From an uncultured Bacteroidales bacterium (GTDB lineage Bacteria > Bacteroidota > Bacteroidia > Bacteroidales > Muribaculaceae), in contig CANPDU010000001.1 in assembly GCA_947573135.1 (NCBI GenBank), forward strand, positions 1-64,000: 64,000 bases of DNA, written 5' to 3'. Shown here in pieces: positions 33,213-41,625 of this stretch. Each line of letters opens with the position of its first letter. Position 1 is the stretch's first letter. A program made the position numbers and the translations under genes. The notes under the pieces are model-generated. The model had not been told where the DNA came from. It saw only the letters and a list, made by a program, of their open reading frames with translations, and did no database searches.

Positions 33213-34474
33213 CAATAGATCTTGCTGGGGAGGAACCAGAGTTCGTTGATGTTGAGGCCGAGTGTCACGCTCAGGTAGTTTTCTTTGATGAGGGGATCAG
33301 GCGTGGCCTGACGATGGCTCCATTCAACACCTATGTTGATAATTGTCTTCAGAGAGGGCACAGGAAGGCCGAAGCCTATCGAGGCACCGTATTCACGGAC
33401 ATTGTTGCCGAGGATCCGGAGATAGTCGTGGTTGTAGAATGCGCCGGCACGATATTGTATGCGCTGGACGTAGTTACCACGCAATTTCGGGGTGAACTGA
33501 AGTCCGGCAGCAAATTTATACCTGTCGTCGAGCTGGGAGTCGGAGGCGTCGCTCTGCATGACTCCCTGATATTTAGTCTTGCTCCAAGGCTGGTATGTGA
33601 AGTCGACTTCGGCGTAGAGACGTTTGTCCCATTCCCAGCCAATGCCTGCGCCCCATGTCTCCGCCATAGAAAAGTTGTCGCGGAGCTTAATGTTGTCGGT
33701 CTCGACGGGAGCGCTCTCCTGATTCATGTCATAGGCATAGGTTATGGCATGGCCGTTGAAGTCTTTTTTGGGGCTATAGACTACGCCGAAATTAAGACGG
33801 TTTTTCGGTGAAAGTCCGAGACTGTACTGGACGCCGATGTCCATGCGCCAGTCGCGAACCTCGAATTCGCGCTCAAACAGGGTCGACGATCCGGATGATG
33901 TGTAGGCATAGCTGTCGTTATAAGTGCTTCCGAAGAGGTATGCGACGTTTACGCCGACGGTAAGGCCTTTGAATACCTTTCCGGCGAGGCCGAGATATAA
34001 CTGGTTGATGCTTCCAGTGCCCTGACGAGAAGTGGCGCCGTTTTCAATCTCGCTGCCGAAAGAGTATCCGACCGATGAGTAAGGCAGAATGCCGACGCTT
34101 GCACCCATGTATTTGCCGATAGGGAACTGCATCGTGATATAGTCGAGTCCGCCTCCTGACTGCTTGTCGGATAGCTTCTTGCTGTCGATGACCTCAGTCT
34201 GCCACATGTTGGTGAAATCGATGCCCATGTCGAAGAGGAAAGTCAGCGAGTCGACAGAAGCATATGATGCAGGGTTCATCACATTGATCTGTCGTCCGGA
34301 GTTCATGGCGTAGCCGACTCCGCCCATGCTGCGCTGAGAAGCGGAAACATTGTCTTTCAGAATGCCGTAGCCGTATCGAGAGTATGGTGTCATTGTGCCG
34401 TTTTGCGCGATAACAGCATTAGCGCCAAAAAATTGCAATGCAATGAAGCCGAAAAGAAATTTAGATATTTTCAT
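33212..34474 (-). CDS. Outer membrane beta-barrel protein, FadL/OmpP1-like
   Basis: 420 residues with a signal peptide ending AVIAQ. Features are TPYSRYGYGIL, RSMGGVGYAM and NPASYASVDS near the N-terminus, then about 14 amphipathic strands. These are the hallmarks of the Bacteroidetes FadL-like protein encoded next to lptC. Its substrate is unknown. Its start overlaps the coaX coding end by 14 bases. Confidence 0.8.
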   Translation of the reverse strand: MKISKFLFGFIALQFFGANAVIAQNGTMTPYSRYGYGILKDNVSASQRSMGGVGYAMNSGRQINVMNPASYASVDSLTFLFDMGIDFTNMWQTEVIDSKKLSDKQSGGGLDYITMQFPIGKYMGASVGILPYSSVGYSFGSEIENGATSRQGTGSINQLYLGLAGKVFKGLTVGVNVAYLFGSTYNDSYAYTSSGSSTLFEREFEVRDWRMDIGVQYSLGLSPKNRLNFGVVYSPKKDFNGHAITYAYDMNQESAPVETDNIKLRDNFSMAETWGAGIGWEWDKRLYAEVDFTYQPWSKTKYQGVMQSDASDSQLDDRYKFAAGLQFTPKLRGNYVQRIQYRAGAFYNHDYLRILGNNVREYGASIGFGLPVPSLKTIINIGVEWSHRQATPDPLIKENYLSVTLGLNINELWFLPSKIY

Positions 34475-35195
34475 TATAGTTTATTATGCTATTTAGTCCT
34501 TTGGAAACAATTTCGGGGTCAATGATAAGCCGGAAACCGGCACGCTCAGCGACAAGATCAGCAGATCCGCCTGTGAGCACGACCTCAGGATCGGGCACGG
34601 GAAGCAGATTACGGTAGTAACGCAATTCGGCAATCACACCGCTTATCGCTCCGGATCGAAGCGCAGTTTCGGTATCAGTGCCCCATTGCGGGCAGTCGCC
34701 AGAAGTCTCGACCAGAGGAAGCCTGGCTGTAAAGTGGTTGAGCGCCTCGAGCCTCATGAATATGCCGGGCGCTATATTGCCGCCCATAAAAACACCGTCA
34801 GGGGAAAGAACATCGTAGGTTATGGCAGTGCCGCAATCGACGACGAGAGTCCAGTGTCCGGCAGTCAGGCCGTAGGCTCCGACAACGGCAGCGATGCGGT
34901 CGCGTCCGAGCGTTGAAGGAGTCTTATAATCGATTTTGACGGGTAAAGGAGTAGTGGCAGAAAGTTCGATAAATCGTCGGCTGCATTGTGACATAGCTTG
35001 TCGGACGCGGCAGTCGGAGTCTTTGACCGATGAGTAGATCGAGGCGTCGAAAATACCGCCGAAATCGCCGGCAAGTCTGATTATGTCGTTGTCGGTAAGA
35101 TTACGGAAAACGGTTTCGGCGACAATTGAGTCGTCGTGCCAGACGGCAGCTTTGGCCGCAGTGTTGCCTTGATCGATTGTGAGCTTTAGTGCCAT
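34461..35195 (-). CDS. coaX: Type III pantothenate kinase
   Basis: 244 residues from ATG 35195. It catalyses the first step of coenzyme A synthesis. CoaX motifs are clear: DQGNTAAKAAVW (phosphate 1), GRDRIAAVVGAYGL, VDCGTAITYDVL (phosphate 2), GNIAPGIFMR and VLTGGSADLV. First gene of the coaX/OMP/lptC/gldE operon. Confidence 0.94.
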   Translation of the reverse strand: MALKLTIDQGNTAAKAAVWHDDSIVAETVFRNLTDNDIIRLAGDFGGIFDASIYSSVKDSDCRVRQAMSQCSRRFIELSATTPLPVKIDYKTPSTLGRDRIAAVVGAYGLTAGHWTLVVDCGTAITYDVLSPDGVFMGGNIAPGIFMRLEALNHFTARLPLVETSGDCPQWGTDTETALRSGAISGVIAELRYYRNLLPVPDPEVVLTGGSADLVAERAGFRLIIDPEIVSKGLNSIINYNENI

Positions 35196-35343
35196 ACAGT
35201 CGGCAAAAATACAAATAAGCACCGAAATAAGACAAAAAAGCTTAATTTTTAACTATTAATTAAGACTTTAGCCCCGATCGAATATATCTATTGCCCGGTT
35301 TCTCAATTTTCTGTCTCTATGTCAGGGTGAATGTTTTGGGTAT

Positions 35344-36213
35344 TCAGAGTTGTGAAATAAGCTCTGAACCGGTTACAACATCCATTATTGAGAATGCGAA
35401 TAATTTCTTACCAAGGTCTTTGAGAGAATGTCCTATATGATAGACTTCCTCGTCGATTATCAGAAAACGGTCATGAGCTTTGCTGTAAGCATGTAGTGTC
35501 ACTCCGGGGTATTGGGCATTATGTCGCTCGATGTCCTGACGAAGCTGATTTGATATCTTTCCGTCGTAAATATCTACTGTCACACCAGGTTTACGCTTTG
35601 AGTGCTGGACAAGGACAGAATCGTCGATATAATTGTCAATGACCACAATTCTTTTAGTGGCTTTCCTGATAAGTCCGGCTACAAAAGCATATGCATCAAA
35701 AATTTGCCCGTCGAAGAATATGCCCTCTTTGGGCTGTAGCGAACATCTGACAAAAAAATCGACTTTCTCATCGAGTTGCAAAAGATGTCTGTCGTATTCT
35801 GAAAAACGACGTTCAAGACGATCTTCGAGTTGCATAAATCGCTGATTTATGGCATAACCCTGAAGGAGATAGTCTTTTAAAACTTTGTTCGCCCATTGAC
35901 GGAATTGTGTGCCTCTTAATGATTTTACCCTGTATCCTACCGAGATAATGACGTCAAGATTATAATACTTTGTCATGTATTTTTTTCCGTCAGATGCAGT
36001 AGTCAAGTATTTCTTGACAACTGTATCAGCATCTAATTCTCCTTCTTTGAAAATATTATTGATATGCAGGCTTATGTTTTGTTTGGATGTCTGGAACAAT
36101 TCCACCATCTGTGTTTGCGTTAGCCATACGGTGTCACCTTCGACTTGTACATCAAGTTTCAGTGTTTCATCCGGCTGATAAACTATAATTTCATTTATTT
36201 GAGTAGAATTCAT
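35344..36213 (-). CDS. RhuM-family protein with phospholipase-D-like C-terminal module (third paralogue)
   Basis: 289 residues from ATG 36213. The N-terminal RhuM domain (TVWLTQTQMVELFQTSKQNIS, YYNLDVIISVGYRV, RGTQFRQWANKVLKDYL) resembles the 11650 protein. The C-terminal 125 residues (EGIFFDGQIFDAYAF onward, HDRFLIID, GHSLKDLGKK) are almost the same as in the two other paralogues. A TAGCTTTG box (36224-36217) ends three bases before the ATG, the same geometry as in the others. It lies between the coaX operon and the UpxY/dehydratase pair, 23 kb from its relatives. Confidence 0.82.
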   Translation of the reverse strand: MNSTQINEIIVYQPDETLKLDVQVEGDTVWLTQTQMVELFQTSKQNISLHINNIFKEGELDADTVVKKYLTTASDGKKYMTKYYNLDVIISVGYRVKSLRGTQFRQWANKVLKDYLLQGYAINQRFMQLEDRLERRFSEYDRHLLQLDEKVDFFVRCSLQPKEGIFFDGQIFDAYAFVAGLIRKATKRIVVIDNYIDDSVLVQHSKRKPGVTVDIYDGKISNQLRQDIERHNAQYPGVTLHAYSKAHDRFLIIDEEVYHIGHSLKDLGKKLFAFSIMDVVTGSELISQL

Positions 36214-36292
36214 ACGCAAAGCTAATAATAAATTCCGATATTTCAGAGACCGGGGCTTGCAAATGCTATAGGAGCGTATTTTTAACTGCAAT

Positions 36293-36326
36293 AAAAAAGC
36301 CTCAACCGTAGCAATACACGGTCAAG
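36293..36326 (-). terminator. Intrinsic terminator of the small 36-residue ORF
   Basis: On the minus strand CTTGACCGT (36326-36318) pairs with ACGGTTGAG (36309-36301), with two wobble pairs, and GCTTTTTTATT follows. It suits the end of the transcript covering 36504-36394. Confidence 0.6.
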
Positions 36327-36393
36327 ACCTCGAATAGACACGCCAAAGGCGCGGTCATGTTGGGGGAGATGGGTTAACTGTCAGATAGCCAAA

Positions 36394-36504
36394 TTAATGA
36401 TGGGCATTATGCATATAACCGTGGGGAATATGCAGACTGTCGTCATAAACTTTAGCACTTTCGTTGCAATACCACTGTATCGCTTTCTTCAAATAATTAA
36501 ACAT
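36394..36504 (-). CDS. Possible small protein of 36 residues
   Basis: Frame from ATG 36504 to TAA 36394: begins MFNYLKKAIQWYCNE and ends histidine-rich (HGYMHNAHH). It lies between a hairpin after the dehydratase gene and an intrinsic terminator, so it has the layout of an independent small gene. A near-consensus TATATTTA box is upstream. No family is recognised. Confidence 0.45.
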   Translation of the reverse strand: MFNYLKKAIQWYCNESAKVYDDSLHIPHGYMHNAHH

Positions 36505-36558
36505 AGGCGTGAAATGTTAAGTTGAACATTCAGTTATTTATCCCATAAATATATAACA

Positions 36559-36589
36559 TCCGGAATGACGTGATTGTTCGTATTCCGGA
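36559..36589 (-). terminator. Hairpin after the dehydratase gene
   Basis: TCCGGAAT/ATTCCGGA arms with an inner ACG/CGT pairing flank an eight-base loop, directly after the stop at 36611. The T-rich tail on the minus strand is interrupted, so termination efficiency is uncertain. Confidence 0.5.
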
Positions 36590-36610
36590 CACGATATGTC
36601 GATTGCCGGA

Positions 36611-38521
36611 TTATTTATCGAGTATTTCGAAGCGGGAATGCTGGCTCTTGAATTCGACGACGATGCTCTTCATCTTGGCAACGATTGTCATGTCGTCGCC
36701 GGTGTGAGCCTTCTCGATGAGATCATCGATTTCCCTACGGATGTTGTCGTAGTCATATTCTCTGACTTTTGCGATCTTGATTTTGGGGTGGAAAGTGGGG
36801 AGAGTGATTTCGGCGTCGTTGAGGACTTCTTCGTAAAGTTTCTCGCCTTCACGGAGTCCTGTATATTCGATTTTGATGCCTTTGGCACCGCTCAGTTTTA
36901 TCATTCGTTCGGCGAGATCGGCGATGCGCACCGGTTTTCCCATGTCGAAAACATATATCTCACCACCATTGCCCATAGTACCTGCTTCGATGACGAGTTT
37001 GCAAGCTTCAGGAATAAGCATGAAGAAGCGTATGATGTCGGGATGGGTTACGGTGATCGGGCCGCCGTTTTTCAGCTGCTCCTTGAATAGCGGTATGACA
37101 GAACCGTTGGAGCCGAGAACGTTGCCGAAGCGTGTGGTGACGAACTGAGTTGAACCTTTGACTTTGCCTTCTTTTATCGCTTTGTCGAGCGACTGTACAT
37201 AGATCTCGCAGATACGCTTGGAGCAGCCCATAACGTTTGTGGGGTTGACAGCCTTGTCGGTCGACACCATCACGAACTTCCGGGTTCCGTATTTTACGGC
37301 GAGATCGGCGATAATGCAAGTGCCATTGACATTGTTCTCGATGCTCTCGTAGGGGTTGTCCTCCATCATCGGAACGTGTTTATAAGCGGCGGCATGGAAA
37401 ACGTATTCGGGCTTGTATTCACTGAATATCTGCTCCATGCGTTCGCGGTTGGAGATATCGGCCACAATCGTCATGGCCTTAATTGCCGGCCAGTCCTTAT
37501 GCATCATCAGCCGTATATCGTGCATCGGCGTTTCGGCCTGGTCAACAAGGATAAGTTCGGCCGGCTCGTAAGCGGCAATCTGGCGGACCATTTCCGATCC
37601 GATACTACCGGCAGCCCCTGTGATCATGATTCTTCTGCCGGAAAGGAGGTCGGCAGCGGCCTGCATGTCGATCTCGATCTTGTCACGCGGCAACAGATCC
37701 TCTGCGTTGACCGGTTTAAGCTGGCTGACGTTAAGATCGGATTTCCCGTCCCACTCCTGGTAGTCGGGAATCATCAGGATATTGATATTGTTGTCGATGA
37801 GGCCGTCGATCATTTCCTGATTTCGGCGGAATTTATCGGTCTTGAGCGGAGATACGATTATAGTGTCAGCGCTGTGCTTTTTCATGACGGCCGGCAGTTC
37901 GGCGTCGTTGCGGTAGACTTTTATTCCCATAAGGTCTTTATGGGCGACGTCGTCGCAGTCGGTTACGAAACCAATGATATGATAGGGCGAGTCGATGCGA
38001 GAGTTTATGCTTTTTGCGAGGGCGACGCCTCCCTGGCGGACACCATAAATGAAAACGTTGGTTTTACGGTCAGAGCGCAGAGTGCCGTCGTATAGAGCTT
38101 TGACCCAAATCCTGATCGACCACATAAGGATAATGGCGAGGAATCCCATCATGAGAACGTCTTTCACATTTATGGCTGTGTGAATATGGTCGAAGCTGAA
38201 TATGGTCTGGAGCAGCATTACCAGTACAATGCCGACAGAGACAGCCAGACCGATACGCCTGAGATCGATGAAAGAAGAGAAGCGGACGATGCCCGCATAT
38301 GTTCTGAATATACGGAAACTGACGAGAAACAGGAGGGTGTAAATGCCCAGAGTGGCCAGCAGCGGCATGAGCTGCCTGTAGGTTTCAGCCGCTCCGTGGT
38401 TTATAAAAAAAGCAAGTAGGCCGGATAAAATGATTATAGCACAGTCCATGAGCAGAATGCTCCAGTAGGGGAAGGCTCTGCGGGAAAAATACCATTGGGC
38501 TATATATTTAATCGACTTCAT
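36611..38521 (-). CDS. Membrane-bound nucleotide-sugar 4,6-dehydratase/epimerase (CapD/FlaA1-type)
   Basis: 636 residues. Four N-terminal membrane helices (about 20-145) are followed by a CoA-binding-like Rossmann segment (FIYGVRQGGVALAKS). The catalytic SDR domain comes next: GAAGSIGSEMVRQI near residue 300, HAAAYKHVPMMEDNP, STDKAVNPTNVMG, and SKR in the YxxxK-like position. This fits PglF/CapD/WbpM-type UDP-GlcNAc dehydratases that make precursors for capsule or glycoprotein sugars. It follows the UpxY gene by 32 bases, but no further polysaccharide genes follow. Confidence 0.92.
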   Translation of the reverse strand: MKSIKYIAQWYFSRRAFPYWSILLMDCAIIILSGLLAFFINHGAAETYRQLMPLLATLGIYTLLFLVSFRIFRTYAGIVRFSSFIDLRRIGLAVSVGIVLVMLLQTIFSFDHIHTAINVKDVLMMGFLAIILMWSIRIWVKALYDGTLRSDRKTNVFIYGVRQGGVALAKSINSRIDSPYHIIGFVTDCDDVAHKDLMGIKVYRNDAELPAVMKKHSADTIIVSPLKTDKFRRNQEMIDGLIDNNINILMIPDYQEWDGKSDLNVSQLKPVNAEDLLPRDKIEIDMQAAADLLSGRRIMITGAAGSIGSEMVRQIAAYEPAELILVDQAETPMHDIRLMMHKDWPAIKAMTIVADISNRERMEQIFSEYKPEYVFHAAAYKHVPMMEDNPYESIENNVNGTCIIADLAVKYGTRKFVMVSTDKAVNPTNVMGCSKRICEIYVQSLDKAIKEGKVKGSTQFVTTRFGNVLGSNGSVIPLFKEQLKNGGPITVTHPDIIRFFMLIPEACKLVIEAGTMGNGGEIYVFDMGKPVRIADLAERMIKLSGAKGIKIEYTGLREGEKLYEEVLNDAEITLPTFHPKIKIAKVREYDYDNIRREIDDLIEKAHTGDDMTIVAKMKSIVVEFKSQHSRFEILDK

Positions 38522-38553
38522 GTTGTATATATTGTTGTTTGTGATGAATCTAA

Positions 38554-39099
38554 TCAGTTTACAAATTCGATAAACTCCGGCTCGACCTCAAATGTCACAG
38601 TCAGGATGGCGGGGAGTTCGATCAGGAGTCTCTTTTTTCTCGCTCCGCGGACTTTCAGAAGATATCCTTCGAAAGAATCGAGGGTGCCGCCGATTATGCG
38701 GACTTTACGTCCGATCATGGCCGGGGTTATCTCGTCGGGAGAATAATAGCGCGGATCAGCGGTGGATTTTACTGCATAAATGAATCGGTTCATGTCGTTA
38801 ACGGGAACTGTCAGCGGATCGCGGAAGGCTTTTCCTTTGATATAGCGGAACTGAAGGGTGGGAGTGCGAGATACGATGGTCTCGAGATCGCTTTTTCGGG
38901 CATGAGCAAACAGGAGATCGTGCATGAACGGTATCTGCCGGCGGACTCTGCGTCCTCTGACTTCTGAAATTACCCAGTGCATCGGAGTGAAAACTTCAAA
39001 GCCGGCCTGCTGCAACTCAAGGTAAGCAGGCGTTTTTGTGTTTGCGCGTTTGAGATCACGCATTACAAACCAGTTTGTTGTTTCGGCTTCTACTGTCAT
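38554..39099 (-). CDS. UpxY-family transcription antiterminator (NusG-like)
   Basis: 181 residues: NGN domain at the N-terminus (WFVMRDLKRANTKTPAYLEL, FEVFTPMHWV, IPFMHDLLFAH) and a KOW-type end (IGRKVRIIGGTLDSFEGYLLKV). UpxY proteins act on the 5' leader of their own capsule operon to prevent early termination in Bacteroides. Here the start is preceded by a leader of about 200 bases with a good promoter, and only the dehydratase gene follows. Confidence 0.92.
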   Translation of the reverse strand: MTVEAETTNWFVMRDLKRANTKTPAYLELQQAGFEVFTPMHWVISEVRGRRVRRQIPFMHDLLFAHARKSDLETIVSRTPTLQFRYIKGKAFRDPLTVPVNDMNRFIYAVKSTADPRYYSPDEITPAMIGRKVRIIGGTLDSFEGYLLKVRGARKKRLLIELPAILTVTFEVEPEFIEFVN

Positions 39100-39299
39100 G
39101 CTGCATTAAATAATTGCCAATGATCAACATTAAACGTCACGGTTATTCTCAGTAATGCAGAAAGGTGTCCGCGCCATATGGTGTGTTTCCAGTTTGACGG
39201 GACAGCAACATAAAAACAGTCAATGCGTGTTGTTGTCTCTGCATTAGCATTAAAATGATTGCGGTTAAAGTTAGTCACATTGACACTGACTTTGTATTC
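39100..39299 (-). promoter_or_regulatory. Long untranslated leader of the UpxY gene
   Basis: From the predicted transcription start near 39299 to the ATG at 39099. The frame that spans it lacks an ATG, so it is likely untranslated. By analogy with capsule loci it is where UpxY would act to allow read-through. I saw no perfect terminator hairpin in it by eye. Confidence 0.5.
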
Positions 39300-39305
39300 G
39301 TGCAG

Positions 39306-39337
39306 CAAAATTAATCAAACAATACTGATTTTACAAA
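39306..39337 (-). promoter_or_regulatory. Promoter of the UpxY operon
   Basis: Minus strand: TTTG at 39337-39334, 20 bases, TAATTTTG at 39313-39306. No inverted repeats of an invertible promoter segment flank it, so phase variation by inversion is not supported here. Confidence 0.75.
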
Positions 39338-39588
39338 TAATCAGAGCCTGTTTAATAATAAATGTCGGCTGCAGGGATGCGGTTAATAAGGCTGATTTAC
39401 GTGATGAGACGAAGGACTGAACTTAAGACATGAGTCTGAGAAACAGGACGAAAAGCTTTTGATTTATGAAGATATAAGGCAGAATTTCCAGGAATTTAAA
39501 ATTAACAAAAATTTCATACGGCATAAAACGCCGCATCCCCACAGCCGTTGGCCGCGGGGATGCGTTGTATGTAGTATGTATATTGTTA
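39338..39588. other. Intergenic region between UpxY promoter and rubrerythrin
   Basis: About 250 bases with no supported gene. Short AT-rich frames are present on both strands without ribosome-binding or family support. It contains the rubrerythrin terminator. Confidence 0.5.
39532..39564 (-). terminator. Terminator of the rubrerythrin gene
   Basis: CGCATCCCC at 39532-39540 pairs with GGGGATGCG at 39556-39564. On the minus strand GCGTTTTATG follows, 25 bases after the rubrerythrin stop. Confidence 0.65.
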
Positions 39589-40167
39589 TCAATCAAGGGG
39601 GACATAATGTTCGCGAGGATGGTCGCATGCCGGACAAACGGCAGGTGGTTCGGTACCTTCGTAAACATAACCGCATACAAGGCACATCCAGCGTATGGGT
39701 TTTTCGCGTTTCCAGACCGTGCCGTCCTCGACCTGTTTTTTATATCTGTCGAATCGGCGTTCGTGACGGAGTTCGACTTTCGCAATCGCACGGAAATGTT
39801 CGGCAATGTCTGTAAAACCTTCTTCGTCGGCTATTTTGGCGGCTTCCTTATATTGTTCGACACCTTCGACATGTTCGCCTTTAGCAGCCTGAGCAAGATT
39901 TGATGCAGTGTCGCCGATGGTGCCGGCGCTTACTTTGAGACTGACATCGACGTCACCGCCCTCGAGCATTTTGAAGAATATTTTTCCGTGGTGCAACTCG
40001 TTGTCGGCTGTTTCCTGAAATACATTCGCGATGCCGAAATAATTTTCTTTTGTGGCCTGTTTGGCGTAATAGACATAGCGTGTATAGGCTTCGGACTCAC
40101 TGACATATGCGTCGACCAGACATTTTTCAGTTCTGGTGCCTTTGATGCTTTTGGTTTTATCTGCCAT
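39589..40167 (-). CDS. Rubrerythrin
   Basis: 192 residues. The N-terminal ferritin-like four-helix bundle has the di-iron ligands in SESEAYTRY, ETADNELHHG and KVELRHERR. The C-terminal rubredoxin-like domain binds iron by CLVCGYVYEG and CPACDHPREHY. It reduces hydrogen peroxide and protects anaerobes from oxidative stress. It is monocistronic and divergent from the MazG gene. Confidence 0.95.
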   Translation of the reverse strand: MADKTKSIKGTRTEKCLVDAYVSESEAYTRYVYYAKQATKENYFGIANVFQETADNELHHGKIFFKMLEGGDVDVSLKVSAGTIGDTASNLAQAAKGEHVEGVEQYKEAAKIADEEGFTDIAEHFRAIAKVELRHERRFDRYKKQVEDGTVWKREKPIRWMCLVCGYVYEGTEPPAVCPACDHPREHYVPLD

Positions 40168-40300
40168 GATTAAGGAGATTAGAAGTTAATGTGAAATTAT
40201 GTTTTTTTCAGTTCTTAAATACAACGAAGCAATGATGAAAAATGTTCATAAATAATACGAGGCGTGAGTTTATAAATATTTTTTGTAATTTTGCGCATAT

Positions 40301-40663
40301 ATGCACATTAGAAAAGACATACCAGCAGTCAGTCTCTCCGAAGCCCAGAGGACGGTCGATCATTGGATACGGACAGTCGGCGTGAGATATTTCTCGCCGC
40401 TGACCAATATGGCAGTTCTTGCTGAAGAGACGGGCGAAGTGGCGCGGATAATGGCGCGTCGTTACGGCGATCAGTCGTTCAAGGCCGGAGAAAATGACAA
40501 CCTCGCCGACGAATTGGCTGATCTTCTTTGGGTTACGATCGCTATCGCCAATCAGTGTGATATCGATCTGACCGAAGCCTTTACGGCCAATCTGCGTAAA
40601 AAGACCGAGCGGGACGCGCAGCGGCATGTCAACAATCCGAAACTTCAATCTGAAGACAAATAA
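40301..40663 (+). CDS. MazG-like nucleotide pyrophosphohydrolase
   Basis: 120 residues. The metal-binding ExxE12-28ExxD pattern is seen in LAEETGEVARI and ADELADLLWVTIAIA. It should hydrolyse (deoxy)nucleoside triphosphates to monophosphates, cleaning the pool. A TAATTTTG box at 40286-40293 lies seven bases before the ATG, so the mRNA is nearly leaderless. deoC begins 31 bases after its stop, and the two are likely co-transcribed, a sensible pairing for deoxynucleotide turnover. Confidence 0.9.
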   Translation: MHIRKDIPAVSLSEAQRTVDHWIRTVGVRYFSPLTNMAVLAEETGEVARIMARRYGDQSFKAGENDNLADELADLLWVTIAIANQCDIDLTEAFTANLRKKTERDAQRHVNNPKLQSEDK

Positions 40664-40694
40664 TAAAGTCTCATTACCAAAAACATAAAACATT

Positions 40695-41579
40695 ATGAAT
40701 GACAAGTATTCAAAAGCGATAGCCGACAGTAAGGTGATCACTGACGACAGCGCGGTAGCTGAAGCAGTAAAAAAAATCATCGACGAACATTTCGACGAAA
40801 ACAACAATCATGACGTATATAAATTTTTGTTCAATACGATTGATCTGACAACACTTAAATCGACTGACTCGCCGCAGTCGGTCGCAGCGTTCACCGAGCG
40901 CGTCAATGCGTTTGACGAAGAATATCCCGAGCTGCAGAATGTTGCCGCAATCTGTGTATATCCGAATTTCGCGCAGGTTGTTCGGACGGTACTCGAGGTC
41001 AGTGATGTCGATGTGGCGTGTGTGAGCGGCGGCTTCCCGTCGTCACAGACATTTGCCGAAGTCAAGGTTGCAGAGACGGCTCTTGCCGTCGAAGGGGGCG
41101 CTGACGAAATCGACATAGTGCTTAATGTCGGCAACTTTCTCGATGGAGATTATGAGGAAGTCTGTGACGAAATATCCGAGCTTAAAGAGGCGTGCCGCGA
41201 AGCGCGCATGAAAGTGATTCTCGAGACCGGAGCGCTGAAAACCGCTGCCAATATCAAGGCAGCATCGGTGCTGTCGCTCTATTCGGGCGCCGATTTCCTG
41301 AAGACCTCCACGGGTAAGGAATTCGAAGGCGCGAGCCTCGAAGCCGCATATGTGATGTGTCAGGCAATCAAAGAGTATTATGAGACAACGGGCCGAATGG
41401 TCGGCTTCAAGGCTGCCGGCGGAGTGTCAACGACCGCTGATGCAGTCAAATATTATACGCTTGTCAAGGAAGTGCTCGGCGAAGAGTGGCTCACCAATGA
41501 GTATTTCCGCCTCGGCGCCAGCCGCCTCGCAAATAACCTTCTTTCCGATATTCTCGGCAAAGAGACCAAATTTTTCTAA
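40695..41579 (+). CDS. deoC: Deoxyribose-phosphate aldolase
   Basis: 294 residues, the longer DeoC form. It splits 2-deoxyribose-5-phosphate into acetaldehyde and glyceraldehyde-3-phosphate. The Schiff-base lysine is in MVGFKAAGGV near residue 236. Other motifs are VCVYPNFAQ, GADEIDIVLNVG, KVILETGALK and ADFLKTSTGK. It follows MazG and precedes the GYF-domain membrane protein. Confidence 0.95.
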   Translation: MNDKYSKAIADSKVITDDSAVAEAVKKIIDEHFDENNNHDVYKFLFNTIDLTTLKSTDSPQSVAAFTERVNAFDEEYPELQNVAAICVYPNFAQVVRTVLEVSDVDVACVSGGFPSSQTFAEVKVAETALAVEGGADEIDIVLNVGNFLDGDYEEVCDEISELKEACREARMKVILETGALKTAANIKAASVLSLYSGADFLKTSTGKEFEGASLEAAYVMCQAIKEYYETTGRMVGFKAAGGVSTTADAVKYYTLVKEVLGEEWLTNEYFRLGASRLANNLLSDILGKETKFF

Positions 41580-41625
41580 AAACCTAAGAGGCTGTTTTCA
41601 GCTCTAAAATTTCAATTTCATCAAA

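Noticed and set aside
36596..38095. Plus-strand frames of 164 and 239 codons
   Set aside because: Antisense to the CapD-type dehydratase with no family character.
39096..39308. 70-codon frame upstream of and overlapping the UpxY start
   Set aside because: It has no ATG (only a TTG inside the -7 box) and would begin before the predicted transcription start, so it is treated as untranslated leader.
39300..39420. Invertible promoter segment for capsule phase variation
   Set aside because: No pair of inverted repeats flanking the UpxY promoter was found.
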